Assembly (NCBI GenBank): GCA_001510575.1
Contig: LNGK01000007.1
Span: 1,854,151-1,918,150, forward strand
Length of the DNA: 64,000 bases
From: Knoxdaviesia capensis
Lineage: Eukaryota > Ascomycota > Sordariomycetes > Microascales > Gondwanamycetaceae
Direction: 5' to 3'
Part shown: positions 21,818-31,175 of the stretch, piece after piece
How the letters are laid out: every line of letters starts with the position of its first letter
Position numbering within the stretch: position 1 is the first letter of the stretch
Position numbers and translations under genes: made by a program
Notes under the pieces: model-generated
The model's input: the letters and a program-made list of their open reading frames with translations, nothing else
The model's database searches: none
Told to the model about the DNA's origin: nothing

Positions 21818-22262
21818 ACTAGCTGTTGGACGCGCTGGGTTTTTTGCTAGTCTGTGTGAAAATGTCAAAAAAGGTTCTGGGATCTGTCTTCCAAGGAAAC
21901 GATAATAATAATAATAATGAAGCTAATTATATACTTTTATCTGCTCTGCTGTTGGTGATCGTACCCATGTGATCGTACTGATGTGATGTCTGGTTTGTTG
22001 CGACCAACCCCGACAACCCTAAGCAACCCTAAACATCAGAACCCTAGCCCTTTGTGTGTGTATACATACTTTTGGTACTTCACCTCCGGCCCTTTTTTTA
22101 TCTCATGAAGCTATCTCCATGTGCTGTTTGTTTCCACTTCCACACTCTTCAACCGCACCAATTCTATCTTCTGCCACACCGATCTCTCCCACTTCCGACT
22201 CCCCCCACCCCTCCCCTCTCTCAGTATATCCGATCCGAGAGAGAACAAATCCCCCCCCCAAA
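21818..22262. other. Intergenic region upstream of SEH1
   Basis: Holds the transferase 3' end with an (ATA)n run at about 21902-21916, three telomere-like AACCCTA words at 22015-22047, and a CT-rich leader (22080-22260) before the SEH1 start. Confidence 0.65.
22015..22047 (+). promoter_or_regulatory. Triple telobox-like element upstream of SEH1
   Basis: AACCCTAA at 22015-22022 and 22025-22032, ten bases apart (one helical turn), and AACCCTAG at 22040-22047, about 220-250 bases before the ATG. This word is the telomere repeat and the known site of Tbf1-type Myb factors at fungal promoters. Function here is inferred. Confidence 0.5.
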
Positions 22263-23792
22263 ATGGCCGACCCCCTCTCGGTGCTCATCCCGCCGCGCGA
22301 AGACGACGCCGCCGCCGCCGCAAGCATCAAGGCCGGCTTCACGCTGAACCTGGAGCACGGCCACAAGGATCTGGTGCAGGCCGTGGCCTTCAACGTGTAC
22401 GGCGACCGCTGTGCGACCGGTGCCGTCGACGGCAAGATCCGCGTGTTCAACCGGCACCGCGATGGCACGTGGTGGCTGTGCGATACGTGGAACGGCCATG
22501 GCGGCGAGGTGCTGGAGGTGAGATCCTAGCCGCCGTCCTCTTTCTTCTCAGGCCATCACCACCACGCAGCTTGCAACATCATCCCTAACTCACCTGTCCA
22601 CCCCACTCTGCTCCCACAGCTCCAATGGCTCCCCGCGACCATCTACCCGAACCTGCTCGCCTCGATCGGCAGCGACGGCCGCTTCAAGCTGTGGGCCGAG
22701 GACCCCACGGCGGCGCCGGGCCGCCGCTTCAGCACCTCGCGCACCGCGAACAAGCCGGCCTTCGAGACGCGCTCGAGCAAGGCGCCGTACGTGTCGTTCA
22801 GCATGAAGCACGTCGACGAGACCCGCCACACGTACCTGGCGCTGGTGGCCGCCGACGGCCGGCTGACCGTGTACGAGAACGACCAGCCCGAGAACATGGC
22901 CGAGTGCACCGCCGTCGACGAGTTCGTCGTGTGCGACGAGCGCCCGCCGCGCGGCGACGAGCCGGCCTTCCGCGTGCGCTTCGACCCCAACCCCGACCCG
23001 TGCTACAACGCCGTGCGCGCCGGCGCCGGCCCGGAGTCCGTCGCGCTGGTCGTGGCCGCCATGTCGGCCGTGCGCGTGTACCGCTCGCGCGACGTCGACA
23101 AGCCCGCCGCCTACGGCATCGCCCAGGCCACCAAGGAGTTCTACCTGGCCGCCGAGGTGCCGGCGGCCGCGCACGCCGGCGCGCTGATCCGCGACATCGC
23201 CTGGGCCGCCGGGAACTTTCGCGGCTACGACACCATTGCCACCGCCGCCGAAGACGGCTTTGTGCGCGTGTTCCGCGTCGAGACGCCGTGGGGCCCGCAC
23301 GACGGCCGGTCGTGGGCCGAGGCGGACATGCGCGCGCGCCGCCCCGCCGCCGGCCCCGCCGCCGGACCCGCCGACCGCTCCGCCGCAGCCTCCGGGCTGG
23401 CCGCCAGTCTTGCGCGGTCGGGCGGCGCGGCCCCATCCCCCTCCAACAACAACAACAACAACAACAACAACAGCAACAATGCCAACAACCATAGCAACGG
23501 CAACGGCGACCGCAGCAGCGCCAGCCGCAGCGCGTCGCGCTCGAAAGAGCGCCGCGCGGCCCCCGTGGCCGGCGGCGGGCCGGGCATGGTGCGCCACACG
23601 ATCCGCGAGGTCAGCAAGCTGGGCCACCACCGGCGGCCGGTGTGGCGGGTGGCGTTTGACGACGACGGCCAGGTGCTGGGCAGCGCCGGCGACGATGGCC
23701 GGCTGGTGTGTTTTCGGCAGACGCCGGATGGCGCGTGGGCCAAGTCGTCCGAGGTGGGGGTTGTGCGCGAGCGCATGGCGGGGCCGGAGTGA
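22263..23792 (+). CDS. SEH1: Nucleoporin / SEA-complex WD40 protein Seh1
   Basis: Beta-propeller subunit shared by the Nup84 (Y) complex of the nuclear pore and the SEA/GATOR2 complex that controls TORC1 at the vacuole. Two exons, 22263-22517 and 22620-23792, join in phase 0 (GAG|CTC) to give 475 residues; yeast Seh1 has 349. Features: LNLEHGHKDLVQAVAFNVYG opening blade, CATGAVDGKIRVFNR, WNGHGGEVLELQWLP, SIGSDGRFKLWAEDP, and closing blades IATAAEDGFVRVFRVETPWG and VLGSAGDDGRLVCFR. The extra length is a low-complexity loop between the last two blades (about residues 321-420) with Ala/Pro-rich sequence, nine Asn in a row (AAC repeat at 23445-23471) and an Arg/Ser patch. Codons are almost all G/C-ending. 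The next gene, BMS1, is convergent. Confidence 0.92.
23445..23471 (+). repeat. (AAC)9 repeat coding poly-Asn in Seh1
   Basis: Nine AAC codons followed by mixed Asn/Ser codons in the inter-blade loop of Seh1. Confidence 0.85.
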
Positions 23793-24500
23793 CGGGAGTT
23801 TGCGAGGTTAGTTATGTCCATGTGGATGTATTCTTGTGTCGCAGTGCATTTGGAAAGGGTGGGGAGAGGGGATACTGGAGCCCGGATTCCGAGAGCTCGT
23901 CGACCCGCTGCCCGGGACAGGTTCCGCGTGGTACAACTCCGGGGTCCTGCGACTGATCCTGCGGCACAACTCCGGGCTCAAAGTGGCTACGGGCCGTACG
24001 GCCCCCGTTCGGCTGACAGCTTATCTCTCCCGTGGACCCGCGGGATGAAGCAAAGGCTGAACAGGTTCCGAGCTCGCCAGGCCCGACACACCCCGGGATC
24101 CAGCGCGTAGCCATCCACACCTTCCGGATGTGCTCCGCGTTGTGCAGCTTCAATATCCCGGAGAGAACGCTTCTTAGAGGCGGAAGACGACGACATTCAT
24201 ACCCAAGTCGCCTGCCCATAGACATCATAGATAGATCCCGGGGAAAAAAAGCAGATACTCTGTTATCATCAAAACTCCTCGCAAACTTTTATTTGTGCTC
24301 TCTTTTTCTTCTCGTTCAGCCGCACGTCTTCAGACTCCCAAACAGAACAGAACAGACATGCAGGCTATGCTATCTAATGGGCCCCCAAAAACAAGATGCT
24401 GTGATATATACATATACGACGGCCAATAAAGTCGCAACACACACCGGGAGACCAAACGAGCCAGTCCCCCGAAGCAAATCTTTCCCCCATCCCCCCCTAC
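23793..24500. other. Convergent intergenic region between SEH1 and BMS1
   Basis: Two 3' ends face each other. The word ACAACTCCGGG(G/C)TC occurs twice (about 23932 and 23967). No gene recognised. Confidence 0.6.
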
Positions 24501-27500
24501 TCAGTGCTTCGACCGCTTGCCGCCACCGCCGGAATCCTGCGCCGGCCGCTTGCGCCCCTCGCGGCGCCAGAACTCGGCCTTCTCGCGCTTCTCGCGATCG
24601 GCGCGCTTCTCCTCGCGCTCGGCAACCTTCTTGCGGAACTCGACGCGCTTCTCCTCCTTCTTCGCGCGGCGCCGCGCGTCCTTGTCGCGGCCGACGGTCG
24701 CCAGCATGTTCTCCAGCGCGCGCGCGCGCTTCTCGGCCCCGCTGGTCACCACCACCGCGCGCTTCTGCAGGTACGTCGGGTGGGTCTGCGGGCGGCGCTC
24801 GACCTGCTGCGAGCGGAACGGCAGCCCCGCGGCCAGCGCGCGCGGCACGCGCACCGCGTTGAAGCGCCGCGTCGGCCGCACAATCTTGCGGTACTGGCTG
24901 TTCGCCGGCAGCGGCGTGGCCACGCCCGCCGTGCGCCGCACCTCGCCCGTCAGCCGCATCGGCTGCCAGCCCACCAGGTTCGTCGCCGGGTTGTAGAAGC
25001 GGTGCGGCTTGACCGGGTACCAGGCGCGCAGGAACACAATGTCGCTGGCCAGCAGCTTGTCCTCGAACGTCGCGCGGAAGTGCCCGTCCGGCTTGGCGAG
25101 CGCGCGCTTGATCTGCCCGCGCACGCCCGACACCGTGCGGATGGCCGCGCCCTCGAACTTGGCCACCTCCAGCGCCGACGCAAACATGTCCTTGATGAAC
25201 GCCGTGTTCTTGAAGATCTTGTACGGCGACCCGGTCAGCTTCAGCTTCTTGACAATCTCGGTGGCTTCGTCGACGCTGAGCACCGTGCCCGACGCGGCGA
25301 TGCGGAAGCCCGGCATCACGCCGGAGAAGGCGTTGAAGCACACAAAGCCCGTGTTCGGCGCCACCAGCGGGCCGTAGAAGCTCGCGAAGCAGTGCATGTG
25401 CTCCGGCGTGTACTTGAGCATGCGGTTGCGCGTGCGCGAGTCGGAGATGCTGTACACCGGCATCGTCTGGAAGCGCCGCCAGCCCAGCGAGAAGATCAGC
25501 GGGTCGTTGGTCTTGAGGATCTTCTTGTGCCAGCGGTGGCGCTTGATGCGCACCTGCACAAAGCCGAACCGCTCCTCGGTCGGCGCCAGCCCGCCCACCA
25601 CAATCGGCACCGCCGGCCGGAACCGCGCCACAAACTCCGCCGGCACGCCCTCCAGCACAATCTTGGCGTACTTGCCGGCCCGGTAGCCCTCGACCGCCAC
25701 GCGCTGCCGCTCGTCCAGCTGCTCAAACTCGGCCTTGTTGATGTCCAGCTGCCGCTGGATCAGCGCCTTTTGCTGGTCGTACCACTCGTCTTCGCCGAAC
25801 TCCTCGCCCGCGCCGGTATCGCGCCGTGCGTTGGCCTTGTCGTTCATGAAGCCTTCGCGGTCTTCCTCTTCGAACCGCTGCTTCAGCTCTTCTTTGCGGC
25901 GCGCGTTGCGTTCACGCTCGGCCGCAATGGCTTCGGCCGAATCCGGGTCGACATCGGTGGCTGCCGCTGCGTTGCGGCCGCCACCGTGCACTTCGCCGGT
26001 CTCGAGATCTTCAAAGTCGCCGTCACCCTCATCGGCAGCCTTGTCGCCGTCCTCGTCTTCGTCGTCGAGACCCTCGAAATCGGCTTCATCCCCGTCGAGA
26101 TCGTCATCGTCATCGTCGTCGTCTCCGTCGTCGTCTCCGTCGTCGTCATCGTCCCCGCCGCGCCGACGACTCCGCGAAAGATCAACGGCCGTGAAGCGTT
26201 TGCGCAAGTCCTCCAGGTTCGCCGCCGCCGACCACTTCGCCGCCAGGTCTTCGTAGTCGTACAAGCCGAGCGTGCGATCCTCGACTTGGGCCTCGGTTTC
26301 GTGCTTGGCCTTCTTGAAGAACTCCTCGTCGTCATCCTCCTTCTCAATGTCTTCCTCTTCCTCTTCATCGGCCTCTTCGGCGCCTGTCCACTTCTTGATG
26401 ACATCTTCTGGCGATATCGACGAGTCGTACAGCATCCGGGCAAAGTCCTTGGTCTGGAACGGCCGCCGCTTGCCGTGTAGCTTGCGGGCAGTCTCCAGCA
26501 TGTTGTCCTTCCACCTCAACGCCGCCGTCTCCTCGTCGTAATCTTCCTCATCTTCTTCATCTTCGTCGTCGTCGTAGTCGCCCTCATCCTCGTCACCGGA
26601 TAACGATCCGAGGTCCGAGTCGCTGTCGGCAAAGGCAATGTCGTCTTCCGCAAGAGGCTTGTCCTTGTCGGCCCGACCACTCCGGAACATCTTTCCGAGG
26701 TTGTCTTCGTTGAACTCGGCCTCTTCGCCGTCGTCGTCCTCGTCTGCGTCTCCGTCTTCGCCGTCGAGCATGTCGTCCTCGTCGTCATCCAAGCCGTCGT
26801 CACCGTAGTCGTTGCCATCATCGTCATCGGCGTTCTCGGCGACGCGGGCACGTCTCAACGTCTTGCGGCCAGACCCCTCGTCGCCGTTCTCTTCAGCTGC
26901 ATGAGCCACAGACTTGACGTGGGATCCTCCCTTGAACAGCTGAACGCCCTCCTCGGTCTGACCCAGCAGCCTCCGCTCGTTCTGGAGTCCGATGATCATC
27001 TCCTCGCCCTCGCCGCGCATGGCACCGTCTTCGTCGTCCTCGGCATCCTTGTCAAACTGGAAGCCCTTTTCGCGGGTAATCCAGATGGCGTCGCCGTCAA
27101 TCTTCAGCCCGCTGCGATCCGACATGGGCGCGTGGATGCGCTTCTCCTTCTCGTCGAGCCGCCGCCGGCCGGTCTTGCCGGTGATTTTGGCCACGGCATG
27201 CTCCATGGCCGGCGTCGGACACGGGTCGGGCAGCACCTCCATGCTGGCAATGGTGAAGTCGCCCAGGCCGGCCACGTGCACACGCTGGCCGGCAGACGCA
27301 AAGTTCGTGCCGCGCAGATAGCCCGACAGCACGATGGAGCGGTCGCACTTCTCGTCCTCCTCAACCTTGGTCGGGTGGGTGATGTCGCGGAAGCTGTCGA
27401 TGACGGCGTACGGGTGGGTGTTGCGCCACACCAGCGGCCGCGGGTTCTTCATGACCGAGAGGAAGCGCGACAGGTTGTGGATCTCGCGGTCCGGGTAGCG

Positions 27501-28257
27501 GCCGTTGATGACGCCGGACAGGTAGAACAGGTGCGCGCCCTGGTACAGCTCGCTCCACAGACGGCGCTTCAGACGCCGCTTGGCCTCCTTCAGCGCGTGC
27601 GGCTTGCGGAACAGGTCGAGGTGGGTGAGGATGCCGAACACGTTGCCGGGCATGCCAGTGGCCGCCAGGATGTTGAGGAACTCCATGGTCTCCATCTCGA
27701 AGCCGTAGTTGCCGTCGATCATCAGCAGCACGATGTCGCACACCTTGGCCACGTCGATCATGGCCTCGAGCTCGTTCGGGCACTCGAGGAACGTCAGCCG
27801 CTGCTTCTTCGACGTCACCACGGTGATCGGGCCCTGCGGGTCGGAGATGGTCTCTTTGGCATATCGGCGCACGAGGGACTTGAGGAGAGTGGTCTTGCCC
27901 ACGCCGGGCGGGCCGACAATGGTCACGAGTCGCGGAGGAGGTTCATCGGGAAGACGGTCGACGAGGGGGACGTGCAGGCGCTTCTCTTTTATCTGGAGGA
28001 GGGTGGTTGTGGTTAGTTGGTGGGGCGGAACAGTAGATACAGATATGCATCTTATACATACATCGTGAGATCGAGCTGCTGCTCTTTGGAGTTTGCCAGG
28101 GTTTGAAAACGTGAAGGCCTTGGGATTGCGATCTGCAGGTGAAAAGCACAGTCAGTGATGAGCAACGCTCTCTCGCTTTGTTTCTCTTGCAAAACTTACC
28201 ACCCGAGTGCTGCTTCTTCTCCTTTGCCTTTCTATGAGGCTTGTGAATTTGATCCAT
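24501..28257 (-). CDS. BMS1: Ribosome biogenesis GTPase Bms1
   Basis: Nucleolar GTPase of the small-subunit processome that binds Rcl1 and is needed for early 18S rRNA cleavages. Three exons on the minus strand, 28257-28200, 28132-28062 and 27992-24501, give 1206 residues (yeast 1183). The two short 5' exons restore the conserved N-terminus MDQIHKPHRKAKEKKQ, NPKAFTFSNPGKL and ARSHD before IKEKRLHVPLVDR; without them the frame would open at a GTG inside the P-loop region. The P-loop GPPGVGKT is at 70-77. The GTPase is followed by the Bms1/Tsr1 middle domain, a very long acidic low-complexity zone (Asp/Glu tracts, plus-strand 26000-26850), and the C-terminal domain with RHRWHKKILKTNDPLIFSLGW and PGFRIAASGTVLS, ending in a basic Lys/Arg tail. 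Both introns have GTAAGT or GTATGT donors and join in frame. A telobox-like site lies about 215 bases upstream. Confidence 0.95.
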
Positions 28258-29426
28258 CTTGTGAGTGTCGTTGAGAAATGTGAATTCTCTGTCACAAGGG
28301 TGGTGGTTATGGAAGAAGAAGAGCAAAAAGACAAAAAAAAGAAGCCATTGAAGTTGGCAAGCAAAAATTTGTGAAATATTTTTGTTATCAGCTTGAATCT
28401 GTCTTATCGATAATGGTGGGTCTGATAGTGCTAGTAATCCGGTTAGACCCTAGTCGTCAAGTTCATAACCCTAATTGGCGGCGAGACTGTGGGCAGTTAG
28501 GGTCTCGAGCCACAACGATGCGAATACCCTCTTCACCATTTCCCGACCGTCCCGGGGCAGGCGCATCGGTGGAAAGAAAAGACCTCAAAAGTGAGCTGCT
28601 GACAATGTCTCACACAGGCTCGCTGAAGTGAAACCTGCGCCCACATTGCATAACCTTTCCGAACCATCGCATCACCGTCTGCGACTGGCCTAGTCCCAGC
28701 AAGCAAGCAAAGATCACACACACAAAAGTCCGTGAACAACGTCTCGAGCCGTTCGTTCTTCCAAGCTTAAAAAAGGTTTCACACCAGGTCTCAGAACCTC
28801 TAAGCTTAAGGCGGAGGGAGGAGAAGCCGAGGAATTTGTGCCGTTCTCTCTTTCTCTCTTCTCTCTGTTCTCTCTCTCTTCCCTCTGTTCTCTCTCTCTC
28901 TCGATCTTCCACCCCACGTCATTTCACCTCATAATTGACTTCGGAACTTCTCGTCCCTTGCCTGCCTGCTTGCTGCTCATCCTCTCATCGCTACCAAAGA
29001 TATTACAATTACAGACTCCAAAAATCTGCATATTTATTTTATCGGTCCCCGCCGTCTACCGCACAGCGTTTAATCGTCCACTGATAAAAGCTCCTGTCCC
29101 CGCGCCATCTGCCTCGCTCCCCGCAATTCCTCGCCTCAACCCTCCCTCTCTCTCTGTCTCTCTCTCTCTTTCTCTCTGACTTAGTATCTTACGCCATCTT
29201 ATCGCTGCTACCTTGATCCATTGCGACCTAAGTAGTTTATCCATCTACCTCTTCGCCCTATTCTTCTTCTTCTGCTCCTCTTGCCATTCTCTCTCTTTCT
29301 CTTCTGCCACCATCACCACTTTAATTCTTCAACCACCTCTTTTCTTTTTCGTTCACCACGGCTTCTCGATCCCTTTCTCGTCTCTTCGCCTCCCAATCCT
29401 CGCGATCCACTTCAACTCTATCCAAA
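28258..29426. other. Divergent region between BMS1 and the I9 inhibitor
   Basis: Shared upstream region of two divergent genes. It has telobox-like words at 28467-28503 on the BMS1 side. CT-rich tracts at 28840-28915, 29147-29177 and 29240-29400 form the probable leader on the inhibitor side. No further gene recognised. Confidence 0.6.
28467..28503. promoter_or_regulatory. Telobox-like pair upstream of BMS1
   Basis: AACCCTAA at 28467-28474 and TTAGGGT at 28497-28503 (opposite orientations), with a further TTAGACCCTAG at about 28443. They lie 210-246 bases from the BMS1 start. Similar to the elements before SEH1 and TYW1. Confidence 0.45.
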
Positions 29427-29955
29427 ATGGGCGGCTACATTGTGAGTTCCAGTTTCCCCCTTCCGCGTTTTCCTGATCGCCACCCAATCCGCCGTACCCA
29501 AAGCTCTCATGACTCACCAAAAGCCTCGCTCGTGTCCTTCTATATAGGTGTCCTGCAAGGAGACTGCCACTCCGGAAGATGTCAAGAAGTAAGAACAGGC
29601 CCCATTTCCCCTTCGGCCCTGCGCCTAATGTCGTCCGCTACTAACACCACGGACTTGTAGCCTCAAGGAGCAGTTCATCGCATCCGGAGCTATCATCACC
29701 CACGAGTACACCCTGATCAAGGGATTCGCGTATGTCCCCCCATATGTGTATATATATATACATCTCTCTCTCTCTCTTTTCCTCTTTCTCTCAGATGATA
29801 TACATCTCTTAACACATCCCACTAATTTCTCTCTTTTCTCTCCCATCTACAGTGTCTCGTTCCCCAGCGGCCAGGACGCCATGATCTCCACGCTATCAGA
29901 AAGCCCGCACATCGAGCATGTTGAGGCCGACGGAGTGGTATCGATCAACAACTAG
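29427..29955 (+). CDS. PBI2: I9-family proteinase B inhibitor (Pbi2-like)
   Basis: Small subtilisin-propeptide-like inhibitor; the yeast relative Pbi2 (IB2) inhibits vacuolar proteinase B and helps vacuole fusion. Four exons, 29427-29441, 29548-29588, 29661-29729 and 29853-29955, give 75 residues, the same length as yeast Pbi2. The I9 fold is visible as YIVSCKETATPEDV, then GAIITHEYTLIKGFAVSFP and the C-terminal HIEHVEADGVVSIN strand. There is no signal peptide. Exon 1 holds only five codons (MGGYI), so it is easily missed. All four exons are needed for the family alignment, and each junction has consensus GT/AG ends. The CT-rich leader just upstream supports the start. Confidence 0.9.
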
Positions 29956-31171
29956 AGACAAAGAACAAAGAAACTACCGAACCCGACAACTCCCGGATAA
30001 GGCTCTGAAAAGCGACCGTTTATATTTTCATTTAAGATAGCCAACATCATGAAAAGAAAAAGCCCGCAAAATCTCCTCCGGCCATGGTTCTGTTCTCACT
30101 CTTTCTTCTGTTTCTGGTCTGGATACCCTATAAAGTCCCCTCTCCTTCCGCCATATATACACCCCACGTCGTGACGTCGTGTGACGCGTCATTTTGCGTC
30201 TCTTCCGGGTGGATGTGATGCGACTTTTTTTCACTCTGTTATTGTACCATCGCCCAGTTTATTATATTCGTCGTTCTTCCCCTTCTATAGCAGGAGGGGG
30301 GATGGATGGACGTAAGAAAAAAAAACCGAACAATAAAAAAAAAAGGTCATTTATATACACAGTTTCCCGCGTTTAGCGTGAAGAATTAAACCCATGCAAC
30401 CACATCCATTGCATCCGTGATAATGCAGCAGGCATCATCTGGTCTGATCCAACAACACACACATATGTATGCAAGTACAGTACATACACGCTGTTGCGTT
30501 GGCCGTATCGCCTATGAATAGTACCCTGTGAACCCCTCCCCCCCCTCTCTCTCTCTCCGCCTTTGACCGTATGTACGTCACTCGCTGCCCAGCCCAACCC
30601 TCGGTTCCGGTTCTTTTTTTTTTTTTTTGCCTCGCAGCACGGCTCTCGTGTACTTCACAAGGTCCTCTTTTCTGCAAAATATAGTAGTTGCATGTCTGTC
30701 GGAGCGCCGTATTCCTCTTTCGTCCTCCCGCAGGAGGGAGAGAGGGACCCCCCCCCCCAATACTTATCGATAAGGCGTAATCAGTACGTCCAATCATAAG
30801 TGCAGGATAAGTATTATGGGTCTGCCTGCATTCAGTTCGCCCATCCCTGCCGCATTTAAAGCCGGCCGAAACCGGGGCAGGTGCGCGCGACATTCAACGG
30901 CTTCGAAATGGATCGCTCACACACACACCGGCAAAACTCTGTCTAAATCTGGCAATGGGTGTGACTCTTTCTGAATTAGCGTAGCATCACAAGCCTCACT
31001 TTTTTTTTTGGGAAGCTCTCCGGATTCCCGGACTCCAGATATTTGCAAGCTCCGTTTGATTAAGTTCGCCGGATTTTTCTTTTTGGTCTATATCTCTCAC
31101 CTCTCCAGGATAAGCTCGTCCCACCAGTTCGCCCGTCGCAGTCGCTCCCGCCGTCTCCGAACGATGCCGTC
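29956..31171. other. Intergenic region upstream of the mitochondrial kinase
   Basis: No gene recognised. It has A-rich and T-rich tracts (30317-30345, 30613-30629), a C run near 30750-30758, and a GTACAGTAC element at 30475-30483. Confidence 0.55.
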
Positions 31172-31175
31172 ATGA
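31164..31175 (+). promoter_or_regulatory. Four-codon upstream ORF overlapping the kinase start
   Basis: ATG CCG TCA TGA: the stop codon (31173-31175) shares bases with the main ATG (31172-31174) in the word TCATGA. The frame differs from the kinase frame. Such an arrangement can lower initiation or make it depend on reinitiation. It acts only if the transcript starts upstream of 31164, which cannot be seen here. Confidence 0.5.

Noticed and set aside
24504..26480. 658-residue plus-strand open frame over BMS1
   Set aside because: Antisense shadow of BMS1 made of Leu/Val/Arg codons complementary to its acidic tracts.
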